Under the pieces are notes generated by a model. That model saw only the letters and a program-made list of their open reading frames with translations. It did no database searches and had not been told where the DNA came from. Shown here one piece after another: positions 32,519 through 40,333 of a DNA stretch of 64,000 bases; position 1 is the stretch's first letter; each line of letters starts with the position of its first letter. Source of the DNA: Alphaproteobacteria bacterium HGW-Alphaproteobacteria-4 (GTDB lineage: Bacteria > Pseudomonadota > Alphaproteobacteria > Rhodobacterales > Rhodobacteraceae); the NCBI GenBank assembly GCA_002842855.1, contig PHEE01000009.1, forward strand, positions 141,198-205,197, in the 5' to 3' direction. A program made the position numbers and the translations under genes.

Positions 32519-33503
32519 CGAACACCTCCCCGCGCATCAGGCGGCGGGCGTTTTCGGCCACCCGTTCGGGCGTCGGCACCGTCAGGTCTTCCAGCGTCGG
32601 CGAGAACGGCACCGGCACATCCATGGCCCCCATTCGCAGCACAGGCCCGTCTAGGTAATAAAACGCCTTCTCGCTGATCCGGCTGGCGATTTCGCCGGTG
32701 ATGCCGAAACTCTGGTGGCCCTCGTCGATGATGATCGCGCGGCCGGTCTTGCGCACCGATTTCAGAATCGTTTCCTCGTCCAGCGGCACGATCGTTCGCG
32801 GGTCGATCACCTCGGCGGAAATGCCCTCGGCGGCCAATATCTCTGCCGCCTTTTCGGCCACCTGCACCATCGACGAGGTCGCAACCAGCGTGATGTCGGA
32901 GCCCTCGCGCTTGATATTGGCAACGCCAAAGGGGATCAGATATTCCTCTTCGGGCACCGGCGCCTTGTCGTTGTACATCAGCTTGTCTTCAAAGATCACC
33001 ACCGGGTTGTTGTCGCGGATCGCGGTCTTCATCAGGCCCTTGGCCTCATAGGCCGACGAGGGCAGTGCCACCTTCAGCCCCGGTATATGCGCCACCAATG
33101 CGTGCAGGCTTTGGCTGTGCTGCGCCGCCGAACGGCGCGTGGCGCCAAGGTTGGTGCGCAGCACCAAGGGCACGCTCAGCTTGCCGCCAGACATGTAGTG
33201 TGTCTTGGCGGCCTGATTGCAAAGCTGGTCCATCACCAGAAACAGGAAATCGCCGAACATCAAATCGACGATCGGGCGGCTGCCGGTCATCGCCGCCCCC
33301 ACCGCCAACCCCATGAAACCCGGTTCCGAAATCGGCGTGTCGATGATCCGTTCGGTGCCGAACTCTTCGACGAGGCCCGACAGCACCTTGAACGGCGTGC
33401 CCGCCTCGGCCACGTCTTCGCCCAGCAAAAACACGGTCGGGTCGCGCCGCATTTCTTCGGCAATCGCCTCGTTCACGGCCTTGGAAAGTGTGATCTCGCG
33501 CAT
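32508..33503 (-). CDS. 2-oxoacid dehydrogenase E1 component, beta subunit
   Basis: 331 residues, transketolase-like pyrimidine-binding fold typical of PdhB/AcoB: VFLLGEDVAEAGTPFKV, ERIIDTPISEPGFMGLAVGAA (in part) and the C-terminal transketolase domain with VIDPRTIVPLDEETI and IIDEGHQSFG. With E1alpha it forms the thiamine diphosphate-dependent decarboxylase. ATG 33503 (MREITLSKAVNEA) lies 10 bp after the E1alpha stop and is preceded by GGAGA. Pyruvate, acetoin and 2-oxobutyrate are the likely substrates for this branch. Confidence 0.92.
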   Translation of the reverse strand: MREITLSKAVNEAIAEEMRRDPTVFLLGEDVAEAGTPFKVLSGLVEEFGTERIIDTPISEPGFMGLAVGAAMTGSRPIVDLMFGDFLFLVMDQLCNQAAKTHYMSGGKLSVPLVLRTNLGATRRSAAQHSQSLHALVAHIPGLKVALPSSAYEAKGLMKTAIRDNNPVVIFEDKLMYNDKAPVPEEEYLIPFGVANIKREGSDITLVATSSMVQVAEKAAEILAAEGISAEVIDPRTIVPLDEETILKSVRKTGRAIIIDEGHQSFGITGEIASRISEKAFYYLDGPVLRMGAMDVPVPFSPTLEDLTVPTPERVAENARRLMRGEVFDAA

Positions 33504-33513
33504 CGGTCTCTCC

Positions 33514-34512
33514 TCAGGCGGCGTTGGGGGCAAAGACGTGCATCGAGACCTCGGATGCATCGGGAACCTTCGCGGCAAGCGCATAGGCCACCGCCGCCTC
33601 GGCATCGGCCCTGACCTGCGTCTGAATCTGCTCCAGCTCGGCGGCGCTGGCCAAGCCTTCGGCGGCCAGCCAGGCGCCAAATCGGGTGATCGGGTCGCGC
33701 TCGGTTTTCCAAAGCGTTTCCTCGTCTTTCGAGCGGTAATAGTCGCGGTTGATGTCGCCCACATGGTGGCCGTGATAGCGGTAGGTCGCGAGTTCGATGA
33801 AGAATGGCCCCTCGCCCTTGCGGCAGCGCGCCACCAGCTTCTGCGCAAGGTCGTTGACCGCCAGCACATCCTGCCCGTCCACCTGAAACGCCTCGATCCC
33901 GAAGGCCTCGGCCCGCGCGGTGATCGACCCGGCGGCAATCTCGGCGGTCTTGGTGTATTCGGAATAGCCGTTGTTTTCGCAGGCATAAATGACCGGGAGG
34001 TGCCAGAGCGCCGCCATGTTCATCACCTCGTACATCAGCCCCTGCGCGGTGGCGCCATCGCCAAAGAAACACACCGCCACATCATCGCGCCCCAGCCGTT
34101 TCGCGCTCAGCGCAGCCCCGGTGGCAATGCCCATCGAGCCGCCGACAATGGCGTTGGCGCCCAGGTTGCCGTTCGACTGGTCGGCAATGTGCATGCTGCC
34201 GCCCTTGCCCCGGCAATAGCCCTCTTCCTTGCCCAGAAGTTCGCAGAACATTTGCCTGAAATCGGCGCCCTTGGCGACGCAATGGCCGTGGCCGCGATGC
34301 GTTGAGGTGATCTTGTCGGTGACCCGCAGCGCCTCGCAAATGCCTACCGCAACCGCCTCTTCGCCGGAATACATATGCGTCAGGCCTGGCATCTTGGCGG
34401 AAAGGTAAAGCTGGTTGGCCTGATCCTCAAAGGCACGAATGCGCGCCATCTGCGTGAACATGCGCAGATAGCTTTCGGTGTTGGTGCGGGCTTTGGTCTT
34501 GGCGGTGCTCAT
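33514..34512 (-). CDS. 2-oxoacid dehydrogenase E1 component, alpha subunit
   Basis: 332 residues. The thiamine diphosphate motif is GDGATAQGLMYEVMNMAALWHLPVIYACENN (GDG start and NN end, shown in parts: GDGATAQGLMYE and YACENNGYSEYT). RGHGHCVAKG and KGGSMHIAD are family hallmarks of PdhA/AcoA, and the phosphorylation-loop region YRYHGHHVGD is present. GAGG precedes ATG 34512 by 7 bases. No E3 gene is nearby, so the dihydrolipoamide dehydrogenase is presumably shared. Confidence 0.92.
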   Translation of the reverse strand: MSTAKTKARTNTESYLRMFTQMARIRAFEDQANQLYLSAKMPGLTHMYSGEEAVAVGICEALRVTDKITSTHRGHGHCVAKGADFRQMFCELLGKEEGYCRGKGGSMHIADQSNGNLGANAIVGGSMGIATGAALSAKRLGRDDVAVCFFGDGATAQGLMYEVMNMAALWHLPVIYACENNGYSEYTKTAEIAAGSITARAEAFGIEAFQVDGQDVLAVNDLAQKLVARCRKGEGPFFIELATYRYHGHHVGDINRDYYRSKDEETLWKTERDPITRFGAWLAAEGLASAAELEQIQTQVRADAEAAVAYALAAKVPDASEVSMHVFAPNAA

Positions 34513-34562
34513 CGGCAATCCTCGAAAAGCGCCCGGCCCCGCGCGGGCCGGGCCTGAAGGCA

Positions 34563-35864
34563 TCAGTAACGGTTGGCAATCGGCAATTCCTCGGCCGGGA
34601 ACAGGCTGATGACGGTGCAGCCCTTGTCGGTCACCACCACCTCTTCCTCGATCCGTGCGGCCGAATAGCCATCAGACGCCGGGCAATAGGTTTCCAGCGC
34701 GAACACCATGCCGGTCTCGATCTCCATCGGGTGTTCAAAGCTGACGGCGCGGCTGATGATCGGGCGCTCGTGCAGCGCCAGCCCCAGCCCGTGGCCGAAT
34801 TGCAGACCGAAGGCCGCAAGCTCGTTCGGGAAACCAAGGCTTTCTGCCGTGGGCCACACCGCCGCGATCTTGTCGGTGGTCACGCCGGGCTTGATAAGGG
34901 CAATCGCGGCATCCAGCCATTCGCGCGCCTTTACATAGGCGTCAACCTGCGAGGGCGTCGAGCGGCCGATGTTGAAGGTGCGATAGTAACAGGTGCGATA
35001 GCCCTGATAGCTTTGCAGAATATCAAAGAACGCCTGATCGCCTGGGCGGAAAAGCCGATCCGTGAAGTTGTGCGGATGCGGGTTGCAGCGTTCGCCCGAA
35101 ATAGCGTTGATCGCCTCGACATCGTCCGAGCCCATTTCGTAAAGCATCTTGTTGGCCATCGCCACGATGTCATTCTCGCGGATGCCCGGTTTCAGCTCTT
35201 CCCAGATCATGTGATAGACGCCGTCAACCATGCTTGCGGCCTGATTTAGCAGCTGAATCTCGTCCACGTTCTTGATCTCGCGCGCGCTCAGCATGATCTG
35301 CTGGCCGTCCACCACCTTCAGCCCGGCCTCTTGCAGGGCAAAGAACATCGCGGTTTCGGCGTAATCGACGCCGACCGGCTGGTCGGCCACGCCGGCCTTT
35401 TTCAGCAGCCCGTAGATTTCCTCGGCGTAGCGCTTCATCAGCCCGAAGCTGGGCGGAATCGTGCCGCGCATGCCCACCACGCCGGCGCGCATCCGCTCGG
35501 GGTCAAGCCAGTCGCAATACTCGCGGTGGTGCACGGCGGCCGAGCCGAAGTCCCACACATAGGGTTCCTCGTCGCCCGCCAGCAGGCAGAAGCGGCACAT
35601 CTTGTCGCGTTCCCATTCGCCGATCTTGGTGCCCGAAATGTAGCGGATGTTGTTCACATCAAAGGTCAAGAGCGCACCGCAACCCGATTTTTTCAGCGCC
35701 GCCTTGGTGCGGCTCAGACGGTAGCGGCGCAAACGGTCGTGATCGACCCGGCGCTCGAAATCGACCGCCGTATGACCGAGCGCGGGCAGGTGTTTGTCCC
35801 ACCGCCAGTTCGGGTTGATGTCGCCGGGTTGCAGGATGCGGGGGTTGAGGGCGGACGTGTTCAT
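34563..35864 (-). CDS. M24-family protein (creatinase/aminopeptidase fold), one metal ligand missing
   Basis: 433 residues. A creatinase-like N-domain (ALLTFDVNNIRYISGT near residue 64) precedes a pita-bread M24 domain. Of the five usual metal ligands, Asp281 (FFDIL), His358 (FGHGLGLALHE), Glu391 (ALETYCP) and Glu406/407 (RIEEEVVV) are visible. The second Asp of the D-x10-D pair is Cys292 (GYRTCYYRT). Related M24 proteins are aminopeptidases, creatinase, ectoine hydrolase and the DMSP lyase DddP; the N-terminal pattern faintly recalls DddP, but it cannot be called that. AGGAG precedes ATG 35864. It heads the operon with the E1/E2 genes and has a LacI-type operator 65 bp upstream. Confidence 0.75.
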   Translation of the reverse strand: MNTSALNPRILQPGDINPNWRWDKHLPALGHTAVDFERRVDHDRLRRYRLSRTKAALKKSGCGALLTFDVNNIRYISGTKIGEWERDKMCRFCLLAGDEEPYVWDFGSAAVHHREYCDWLDPERMRAGVVGMRGTIPPSFGLMKRYAEEIYGLLKKAGVADQPVGVDYAETAMFFALQEAGLKVVDGQQIMLSAREIKNVDEIQLLNQAASMVDGVYHMIWEELKPGIRENDIVAMANKMLYEMGSDDVEAINAISGERCNPHPHNFTDRLFRPGDQAFFDILQSYQGYRTCYYRTFNIGRSTPSQVDAYVKAREWLDAAIALIKPGVTTDKIAAVWPTAESLGFPNELAAFGLQFGHGLGLALHERPIISRAVSFEHPMEIETGMVFALETYCPASDGYSAARIEEEVVVTDKGCTVISLFPAEELPIANRY

Positions 35865-35928
35865 GTAAATCTCCTTGACGCTGGGCGTAGCGCGGCGCGC
35901 GGTGGCGGATGGGGGTAGATTATCGCTC

Positions 35929-35944
35929 GTGCAATCGTTCGCAC
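35929..35944. promoter_or_regulatory. LacI-type operator site 1
   Basis: GTGCAATCGTTCGCAC, with core GCAATCGTTCGC and central CG, lies 65 bp upstream of the M24 gene and is the only regulatory element seen between it and the permease gene. One of eight related sites. Confidence 0.75.
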
Positions 35945-35983
35945 AAGCGGATTCGTACCGGTGCGCGCGTCGGGCGGCACATT

Positions 35984-36430
35984 TCAGCCATGCTGCACCA
36001 TCAGCGCCCCGGCCAGAACCAGACCGAAGCCCGCAAGGCGCGGCACCGACACCTCGCGCACGATCAGGCCAAAGGCGCCGAAATGATCCATGATCATCGC
36101 GCCCAGAAGCTGCCCGGTCAGAATGCAGACGAAGAACAAAAGCGCCCCGGTGACCGGCGCGATCACCACGCCCGCCCCCACGAAGACCGCGCCGACCACG
36201 CCCGCCAGATACACCCACCACGGCACCTGTATCAGCGCAGCAACGCTGCTGGCGCCGGTGCCGGCGATTGCGAGTGCCACAAGCGAGAAAACCAGCGCCA
36301 CAAGGATTGAGATCGTGGTGGCGGCATAAGCGCTGCCCAATGCCCGCGACAGGATCGCATTCAGCGGCGGTTGCGCCGAAACCAGCACCCCGACGCAAAT
36401 CGCCGCAATCATGTAGGGAACCACCTGCAT
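35984..36430 (-). CDS. DMT-superfamily permease, YdcZ/DUF606 family
   Basis: 148 residues with about five hydrophobic segments, the expected length for the YdcZ family. Starts MQVVPYMIAAICVGVLVSAQPPLNAILSRAL, with the conserved N-terminal QPPLNA typical of the group (compare Q-x-xxN), and contains ILTGQLLGAMIMDHFGAFG. These small transporters are often near catabolic genes; the substrate is unknown. It starts 14 bp after the GST gene, in the operon begun by the 3-hydroxyisobutyrate-type dehydrogenase. Confidence 0.82.
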   Translation of the reverse strand: MQVVPYMIAAICVGVLVSAQPPLNAILSRALGSAYAATTISILVALVFSLVALAIAGTGASSVAALIQVPWWVYLAGVVGAVFVGAGVVIAPVTGALLFFVCILTGQLLGAMIMDHFGAFGLIVREVSVPRLAGFGLVLAGALMVQHG

Positions 36431-36444
36431 CTGGCCGATCCTTC

Positions 36445-37239
36445 TTACTGGGCACCCGCCGCTGACCGGGCAGCGCCCCCGCGCATTTCGGCCAGATGCG
36501 GGTATTTTTCGGTCAAAAGCGCGCCGTGATAATAGGTTGGGCGGAACGCGGGGGTCGCGCGCAACCGCTCTAGCCAGGCGCCGATTTCCGGGTGGGGGGC
36601 CCAGAGATGCCCAAGGTTGATGTCGTCCATCCGCACGATCACCGGCATCACCGCCAGATCGGCAAGGGTCAGCGCGCCGCCCATCAGCCAGGGCCCGCCA
36701 TTTTCGGCCAGCCATGTGGCCATGCGTTCGACCCCGCGGCGCAGGCGGCCAAGCGCCTCGTCCATGTCTGCCTGTGCAAAGCCGGTGCGCCCCATCTTGC
36801 GCAAAAACTCGCGCCGCAACGGCTTGGCCTCGCACAGCGCCTGAAACTCGGCCTCGGTCATCGCCTGATAGTGCGGCAGGAAGGCGAGGTTGTAGGAAGG
36901 CACCCGCACCGCGGGTGTCGGCACCTCGTCAATGAATCGCATCATTGCGCGCATTCTTGCCACCGCAAACGGTTCGGCAGGGCGCATGCGGGCAACTTCG
37001 GGCAGGATGTCTTCCAGATACTCCAGAATCACGGCGCTGTCGGTCACCGCCCGCCCATCGTGCAGCAGCGTTGGCACCACGCCGTTGGGGTTGATCGCCA
37101 GATATTCGGGGCGCAGCTGATCGCCTACGAACAGGTCGAGCTTGCGCTCATCAAACGCAATCCCCTTGGCGTGCAGCGCGTAGCGCACGCGCTGGCTGCA
37201 GGTGGATTGCGGGGCATTGAAAAGCACGAATGACGTCAT
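36445..37239 (-). CDS. Glutathione S-transferase family protein
   Basis: 264 residues. The thioredoxin-like N-domain (about 1-80) has APQSTCSQRVRYALHAKG, NPNGVVPTLLHDG (cis-Pro) and TDSAVILEYLED (glutathione gamma-Glu site), followed by an all-helical C-domain ending HPEIGAWLERLRATPAFR. The Ser/Cys near residue 12-14 suggests a beta- or zeta-like catalytic residue. GSTs of this type act in aromatic ring breakdown and isomerisation; here it could process an intermediate of the surrounding pathway, but no substrate is inferable. ATG 37239 has AAGG 9 bases upstream. Confidence 0.87.
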   Translation of the reverse strand: MTSFVLFNAPQSTCSQRVRYALHAKGIAFDERKLDLFVGDQLRPEYLAINPNGVVPTLLHDGRAVTDSAVILEYLEDILPEVARMRPAEPFAVARMRAMMRFIDEVPTPAVRVPSYNLAFLPHYQAMTEAEFQALCEAKPLRREFLRKMGRTGFAQADMDEALGRLRRGVERMATWLAENGGPWLMGGALTLADLAVMPVIVRMDDINLGHLWAPHPEIGAWLERLRATPAFRPTYYHGALLTEKYPHLAEMRGGAARSAAGAQ

Positions 37240-37280
37240 CTGCATCCACCTTGGCAAACAAAATTGCCGCCCAAGCGAGG

Positions 37281-38243
37281 CTATTCGGCGGCTTTCAGTT
37301 CCAGCCCGGTCGGATAAGGAATGCCTTCGCTTTCCAGCGTGATGCCGGCCCCCAATGCAACTGTTTCAATCAGCGCTGCAAAATCCTGCGCAAGATAGGC
37401 TTCGGCATCGGGTTTGGTTTGCGCCACCCCGAAATGCAGCTGAAGCGCCTCGCGGGTGCTGGCGGTCACCGGCATCGGCACCCCAAGCGTGCGCGCCGCA
37501 CTCAGCCCCAGGTCCAGATCCTTGCGCAAAAGCTCGGCGGTGAAGGTGGTGGTCCAGTCGAGATTGATCAGCGCATTGGTCTTGTAGCGGGTGAACACCG
37601 ACCCCATCACCGAGTTGTTCATGAAGTCGAGGAAAGCCGCGCGCGGCACCCCGGCCTTTTGCGCAAGCACGGTGATTTCGGCAAGGTTCTGCGTCACCAC
37701 ACCCAGAAAGACGTTGTGCGCGATCTTGCAAAACCGCGAAAGCTCGCCCTCGCCCACATAGGAAACGCCGCGCCCGGCGATTGCCAGGATCATCGGTTCG
37801 ACGCGATCAAACGCCGCGCGCGGGCCCGAGGCAACCGCACTCAGCTTGCCCGACCTCACGCATTTGCCGTTGCCGCTTACCGGCGAGGCCACGAACTCGG
37901 CGCCCCGCGCGGCAAGCCGGCCACGAAAATCGGCCGATTGCTCCACCGCGATTGACGAGCAATCCACGAATATTCCGGGGGTCTTGTCGCCTGACAGCAC
38001 CCCCTCGGCGCCGAAATAGACCTGCCCCAGATCCTTGCCGGTCGAGACCATGGTGAACAGGGCATCGACATCGGCCAGATCGCGCGGCGTGTTGACAAGC
38101 GTCGCCCCCATTGCCGCCAGCGGCTCGGCTTTGGCGCGGGTGCGGTTCCACACGCGCAGGTCGTAGCCTGCGTTCAAAAGCCGCTCTGCCATGGGGTAGC
38201 CCATGCGGCCCAATCCGATCCATCCGATTACAGACTTGCTCAT
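37281..38243 (-). CDS. NAD(P)-dependent 3-hydroxyisobutyrate-type dehydrogenase
   Basis: 320 residues of the beta-hydroxyacid dehydrogenase family. The Rossmann motif is IGWIGLGRMGYPMAERLL, substrate motif FVASPVSGNGKCVRSGKL (normally DAPVSGG), and the catalytic Lys is in FCKIAHNVFLG. The family oxidises 3-hydroxyisobutyrate, tartronate semialdehyde, 4-hydroxybutyrate or similar. The unusual SPVSGNGK suggests a divergent substrate. First gene of a unit with the GST and permease; a LacI-type operator lies 172 bp upstream of its ATG. Confidence 0.85.
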   Translation of the reverse strand: MSKSVIGWIGLGRMGYPMAERLLNAGYDLRVWNRTRAKAEPLAAMGATLVNTPRDLADVDALFTMVSTGKDLGQVYFGAEGVLSGDKTPGIFVDCSSIAVEQSADFRGRLAARGAEFVASPVSGNGKCVRSGKLSAVASGPRAAFDRVEPMILAIAGRGVSYVGEGELSRFCKIAHNVFLGVVTQNLAEITVLAQKAGVPRAAFLDFMNNSVMGSVFTRYKTNALINLDWTTTFTAELLRKDLDLGLSAARTLGVPMPVTASTREALQLHFGVAQTKPDAEAYLAQDFAALIETVALGAGITLESEGIPYPTGLELKAAE

Positions 38244-38414
38244 ACTCAGGTTCCTCACTTCAAGACTTTAAATTCAGCTGCCTCACGGGCCTCGGGCGCA
38301 ACACAAGCATGTTCGAACCCAGCCCGATGCATCTTGCCGTAACCGCGCCCCTGCGGAGCGCAAAGGATTGCATTACCGGTAACATGCGCTCCGAGATGCC
38401 GTCAACATAATTAC

Positions 38415-38426
38415 GCAATCGTTTGC
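38415..38426. promoter_or_regulatory. LacI-type operator site 2
   Basis: GCAATCGTTTGC flanked as CGCAATCGTTTGCG. It lies 172 bp upstream of the 3-hydroxyisobutyrate-type dehydrogenase gene, in the 224-bp gap behind the OsmC gene. Confidence 0.75.
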
Positions 38427-38467
38427 GGTAGCGAGATACCTCGCCGCCGCGCCGCGGTGCCGGGGCC

Positions 38468-38950
38468 TCACGCGCGGCGGATCCAGACCATCTCGACGCG
38501 CACATTTGCGTCTTTCAGCAAATTGAAGACCGGGCAGCGTGCCTCGGTCACTTCAACAACATGGCGCAGCGCCTCTTCAGACTCGATGGTGGCAACGCGG
38601 GCCTCAACCTTGATCGACTGAAAATGCGGCACCACGCCCTGCACCCCCAACCGCCCCCGAATATCGATGGTGAAGGCGGCATCAAAATCGATCCCGCTGT
38701 AGGAAAACCCCATTTCCGCAGCGGTGCGGCGGAAGGTGACGCTTTCGCAGGCGCAAAGCGCGCCCAGCACCCCTTGCAGCGGCGATGGCCCGAGGTCGCT
38801 GCCGCCATGCGCTGACGGCTCGTCAAAGGTAAAAGACCCGGTTTCACCGAAATCCACCGTTGTCGCCATCGTCGCCTTGTTTGACGCCGACAGTGCCTTG
38901 CGGCGCACAATGGGCTTGGAGAAGTCCTTTTCGTCTACGACCTGAGCCAT
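38468..38950 (-). CDS. OsmC/Ohr family protein
   Basis: 160 residues from ATG 38950 (GAGG 5 bases upstream). The two-cysteine arrangement of the OsmC/Ohr fold is present: the first Cys in GALCACESVTFRRTAAEMGF and the second in VTEARCPVFNLLKD. Members reduce organic hydroperoxides or act in uncharacterised redox steps; Ohr proper is shorter. A LacI-type operator sits 73 bp upstream. Its regulon membership suggests protection against, or use of, a reactive pathway intermediate (inference). Confidence 0.83.
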   Translation of the reverse strand: MAQVVDEKDFSKPIVRRKALSASNKATMATTVDFGETGSFTFDEPSAHGGSDLGPSPLQGVLGALCACESVTFRRTAAEMGFSYSGIDFDAAFTIDIRGRLGVQGVVPHFQSIKVEARVATIESEEALRHVVEVTEARCPVFNLLKDANVRVEMVWIRRA

Positions 38951-39022
38951 GGCGTCCTCGTTCTTGTCTCGGCCTGATGCCGGGAATGGGTTTAGAAATA
39001 TTCCGCGTCGTCTGGTTCTGCT

Positions 39023-39034
39023 GCAATCGTTTGC
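39023..39034. promoter_or_regulatory. LacI-type operator site 3
   Basis: GCAATCGTTTGC, 73 bp upstream of the OsmC gene, in the 195-bp divergent gap between it and the lacI-family gene. Confidence 0.78.
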
Positions 39035-39073
39035 GTAACTACCACGCACCTTTCAAGCCGGTCAATAGTGCGC

Positions 39074-39085
39074 GGAAACGATTGC
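39074..39085. promoter_or_regulatory. LacI-type operator site 4 (autoregulatory)
   Basis: GGAAACGATTGC, the reverse complement GCAATCGTTTCC differing at one position from the perfect site. It lies 61 bp before the lacI-family start and about 10 bp before a TTGACA (39096-39101). Centre-to-centre distance to site 3 is 51 bp, so looping or cooperative binding across the divergent promoters is possible. Confidence 0.65.
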
Positions 39086-39145
39086 GGATTGCGCGTTGAC
39101 AAGCGAACACGCTAGAAACACCAAAGCAAAAGGGGGCTCGGCGCA

Positions 39146-40174
39146 GTGAGAAAAGCACCAACGCTCAAGGATATCGCGCTGGCGACAGGTGTCCATGTTT
39201 CCACGGTCTCTCGCGCTCTCAACCCCAGTTTGCGCACAGTGCTTTCCGACGACGTGGTAAAGCATATCTGCGAAGTTGCCGCGCAGATGGGGTATCGGCC
39301 GAATCGGCTGGCTGCGGGCCTGCGCACGCGGCGCACCATGACCGTTGGGCTGATGATACCCGACATCACCAACGCCATCTTTCCGCCCATTCTGCGCGGC
39401 GTCGAAAGCGTGCTCGAACCGCTGGGCTATGCCTCGATTATCGTGAACACCGACAGCATACTTGCGCGCGAACATCTGCTGGTCGATGTGCTGCGTGAAC
39501 GCGGCGTTGACGGCATCATCCACGCCGCGGTGCTGCGCAACGACCCCAAGATCGTCAAGGTTGCCGCCGAAGGCACTCCGATGGTGACGGTCAACCGCAA
39601 GATCGAGAATTCGGGCATTCCGGCGGTCGTGAACGACGACGCGCAGGGCATTCGCATGATCCTGAAATATCTGTTCGATTTCGGGCACCGCAAGATCGCG
39701 CATATCGCCGGCCCCGAAGATCTTTCGACCGGGCAGGGGCGCAAGCAAGCCTTTGTCGCGGGCGCGCGCGAATTGGGGCTGGACGTTCCGGCGCGCGCAA
39801 TCGCGCAATCACAGCGCTTTGATGAGGCCGAGGGCCGCCGCTGCACCGCCGCGCTTCTCGACGGGGGCTGGCCGCTGACCGCGATTCTTTGCGCCAATGA
39901 TCGCCTCGCGCTGGGCGCTTTCGAGGTGTTGCGCGCGCGCGGCATCGATTGCCCAACGCAGGTTTCGGTGACCGGCTTCAACGATATGCCGTTTCTTGAT
40001 CTGATCCCGCCCCGCCTGACCACGGTGCGCATTCAGCAATTCGAGGTTGGTCAGGTCAGCGCCGACATATTGGTGAAATTGATGACCGATCCGGCCGCCG
40101 CGGTGGCCAGCGAAACGACCCTGCCGGTCAAGCTTGTGGTGCGCGACAGCGTTGCCCCGCCCCCTTCGGGCTGA
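39146..40174 (+). CDS. LacI-family transcriptional repressor of the surrounding catabolic regulon
   Basis: 342 residues from GTG 39146 (AGGGGG 9 bases upstream). The LacI HTH is TLKDIALATGVHVSTVSRALN with the hinge region YRPNRLAAGLRTRRT, followed by a periplasmic-binding-protein-like effector domain (about 60-335) containing NDDAQGIRMILKYLFDFGHRKIAHIAG (in part) and TAILCANDRLALGAFEVLRARG. Effector unknown. It lies centrally among eight operator-like palindromes of the type bound by this family, including one in its own promoter. Confidence 0.92.
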   Translation: MRKAPTLKDIALATGVHVSTVSRALNPSLRTVLSDDVVKHICEVAAQMGYRPNRLAAGLRTRRTMTVGLMIPDITNAIFPPILRGVESVLEPLGYASIIVNTDSILAREHLLVDVLRERGVDGIIHAAVLRNDPKIVKVAAEGTPMVTVNRKIENSGIPAVVNDDAQGIRMILKYLFDFGHRKIAHIAGPEDLSTGQGRKQAFVAGARELGLDVPARAIAQSQRFDEAEGRRCTAALLDGGWPLTAILCANDRLALGAFEVLRARGIDCPTQVSVTGFNDMPFLDLIPPRLTTVRIQQFEVGQVSADILVKLMTDPAAAVASETTLPVKLVVRDSVAPPPSG

Positions 40175-40232
40175 ATTGCACCGCGCACCCGCTGGCTCGA
40201 AATACCTGGTTTCCGTTAGCGAAATCCCAATT

Positions 40233-40244
40233 GCAATCGTTTGC
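40233..40244. promoter_or_regulatory. LacI-type operator site 5
   Basis: GCAATCGTTTGC, 90 bp upstream of the MFS permease start and 58 bp after the lacI-family stop. Confidence 0.78.
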
Positions 40245-40333
40245 CCGCTTGCATACGGTCCGCCTCGACCAAACGCGGAAAGAAACAACTGCGCCCAAGA
40301 CTGGCGGGCGGTTTGCGCAAAACGGAAGACATC

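Noticed and set aside
34563..35864. Assignment of the M24 protein as the DMSP lyase DddP
   Set aside because: The N-terminal pattern is faintly similar, but DddP keeps the metal-binding Asp that is Cys here and the surrounding motifs differ.
37252..37268. GCAAACAAAATTGC as a ninth LacI-type operator
   Set aside because: It lacks the central CG and has a different spacing from the eight sites.
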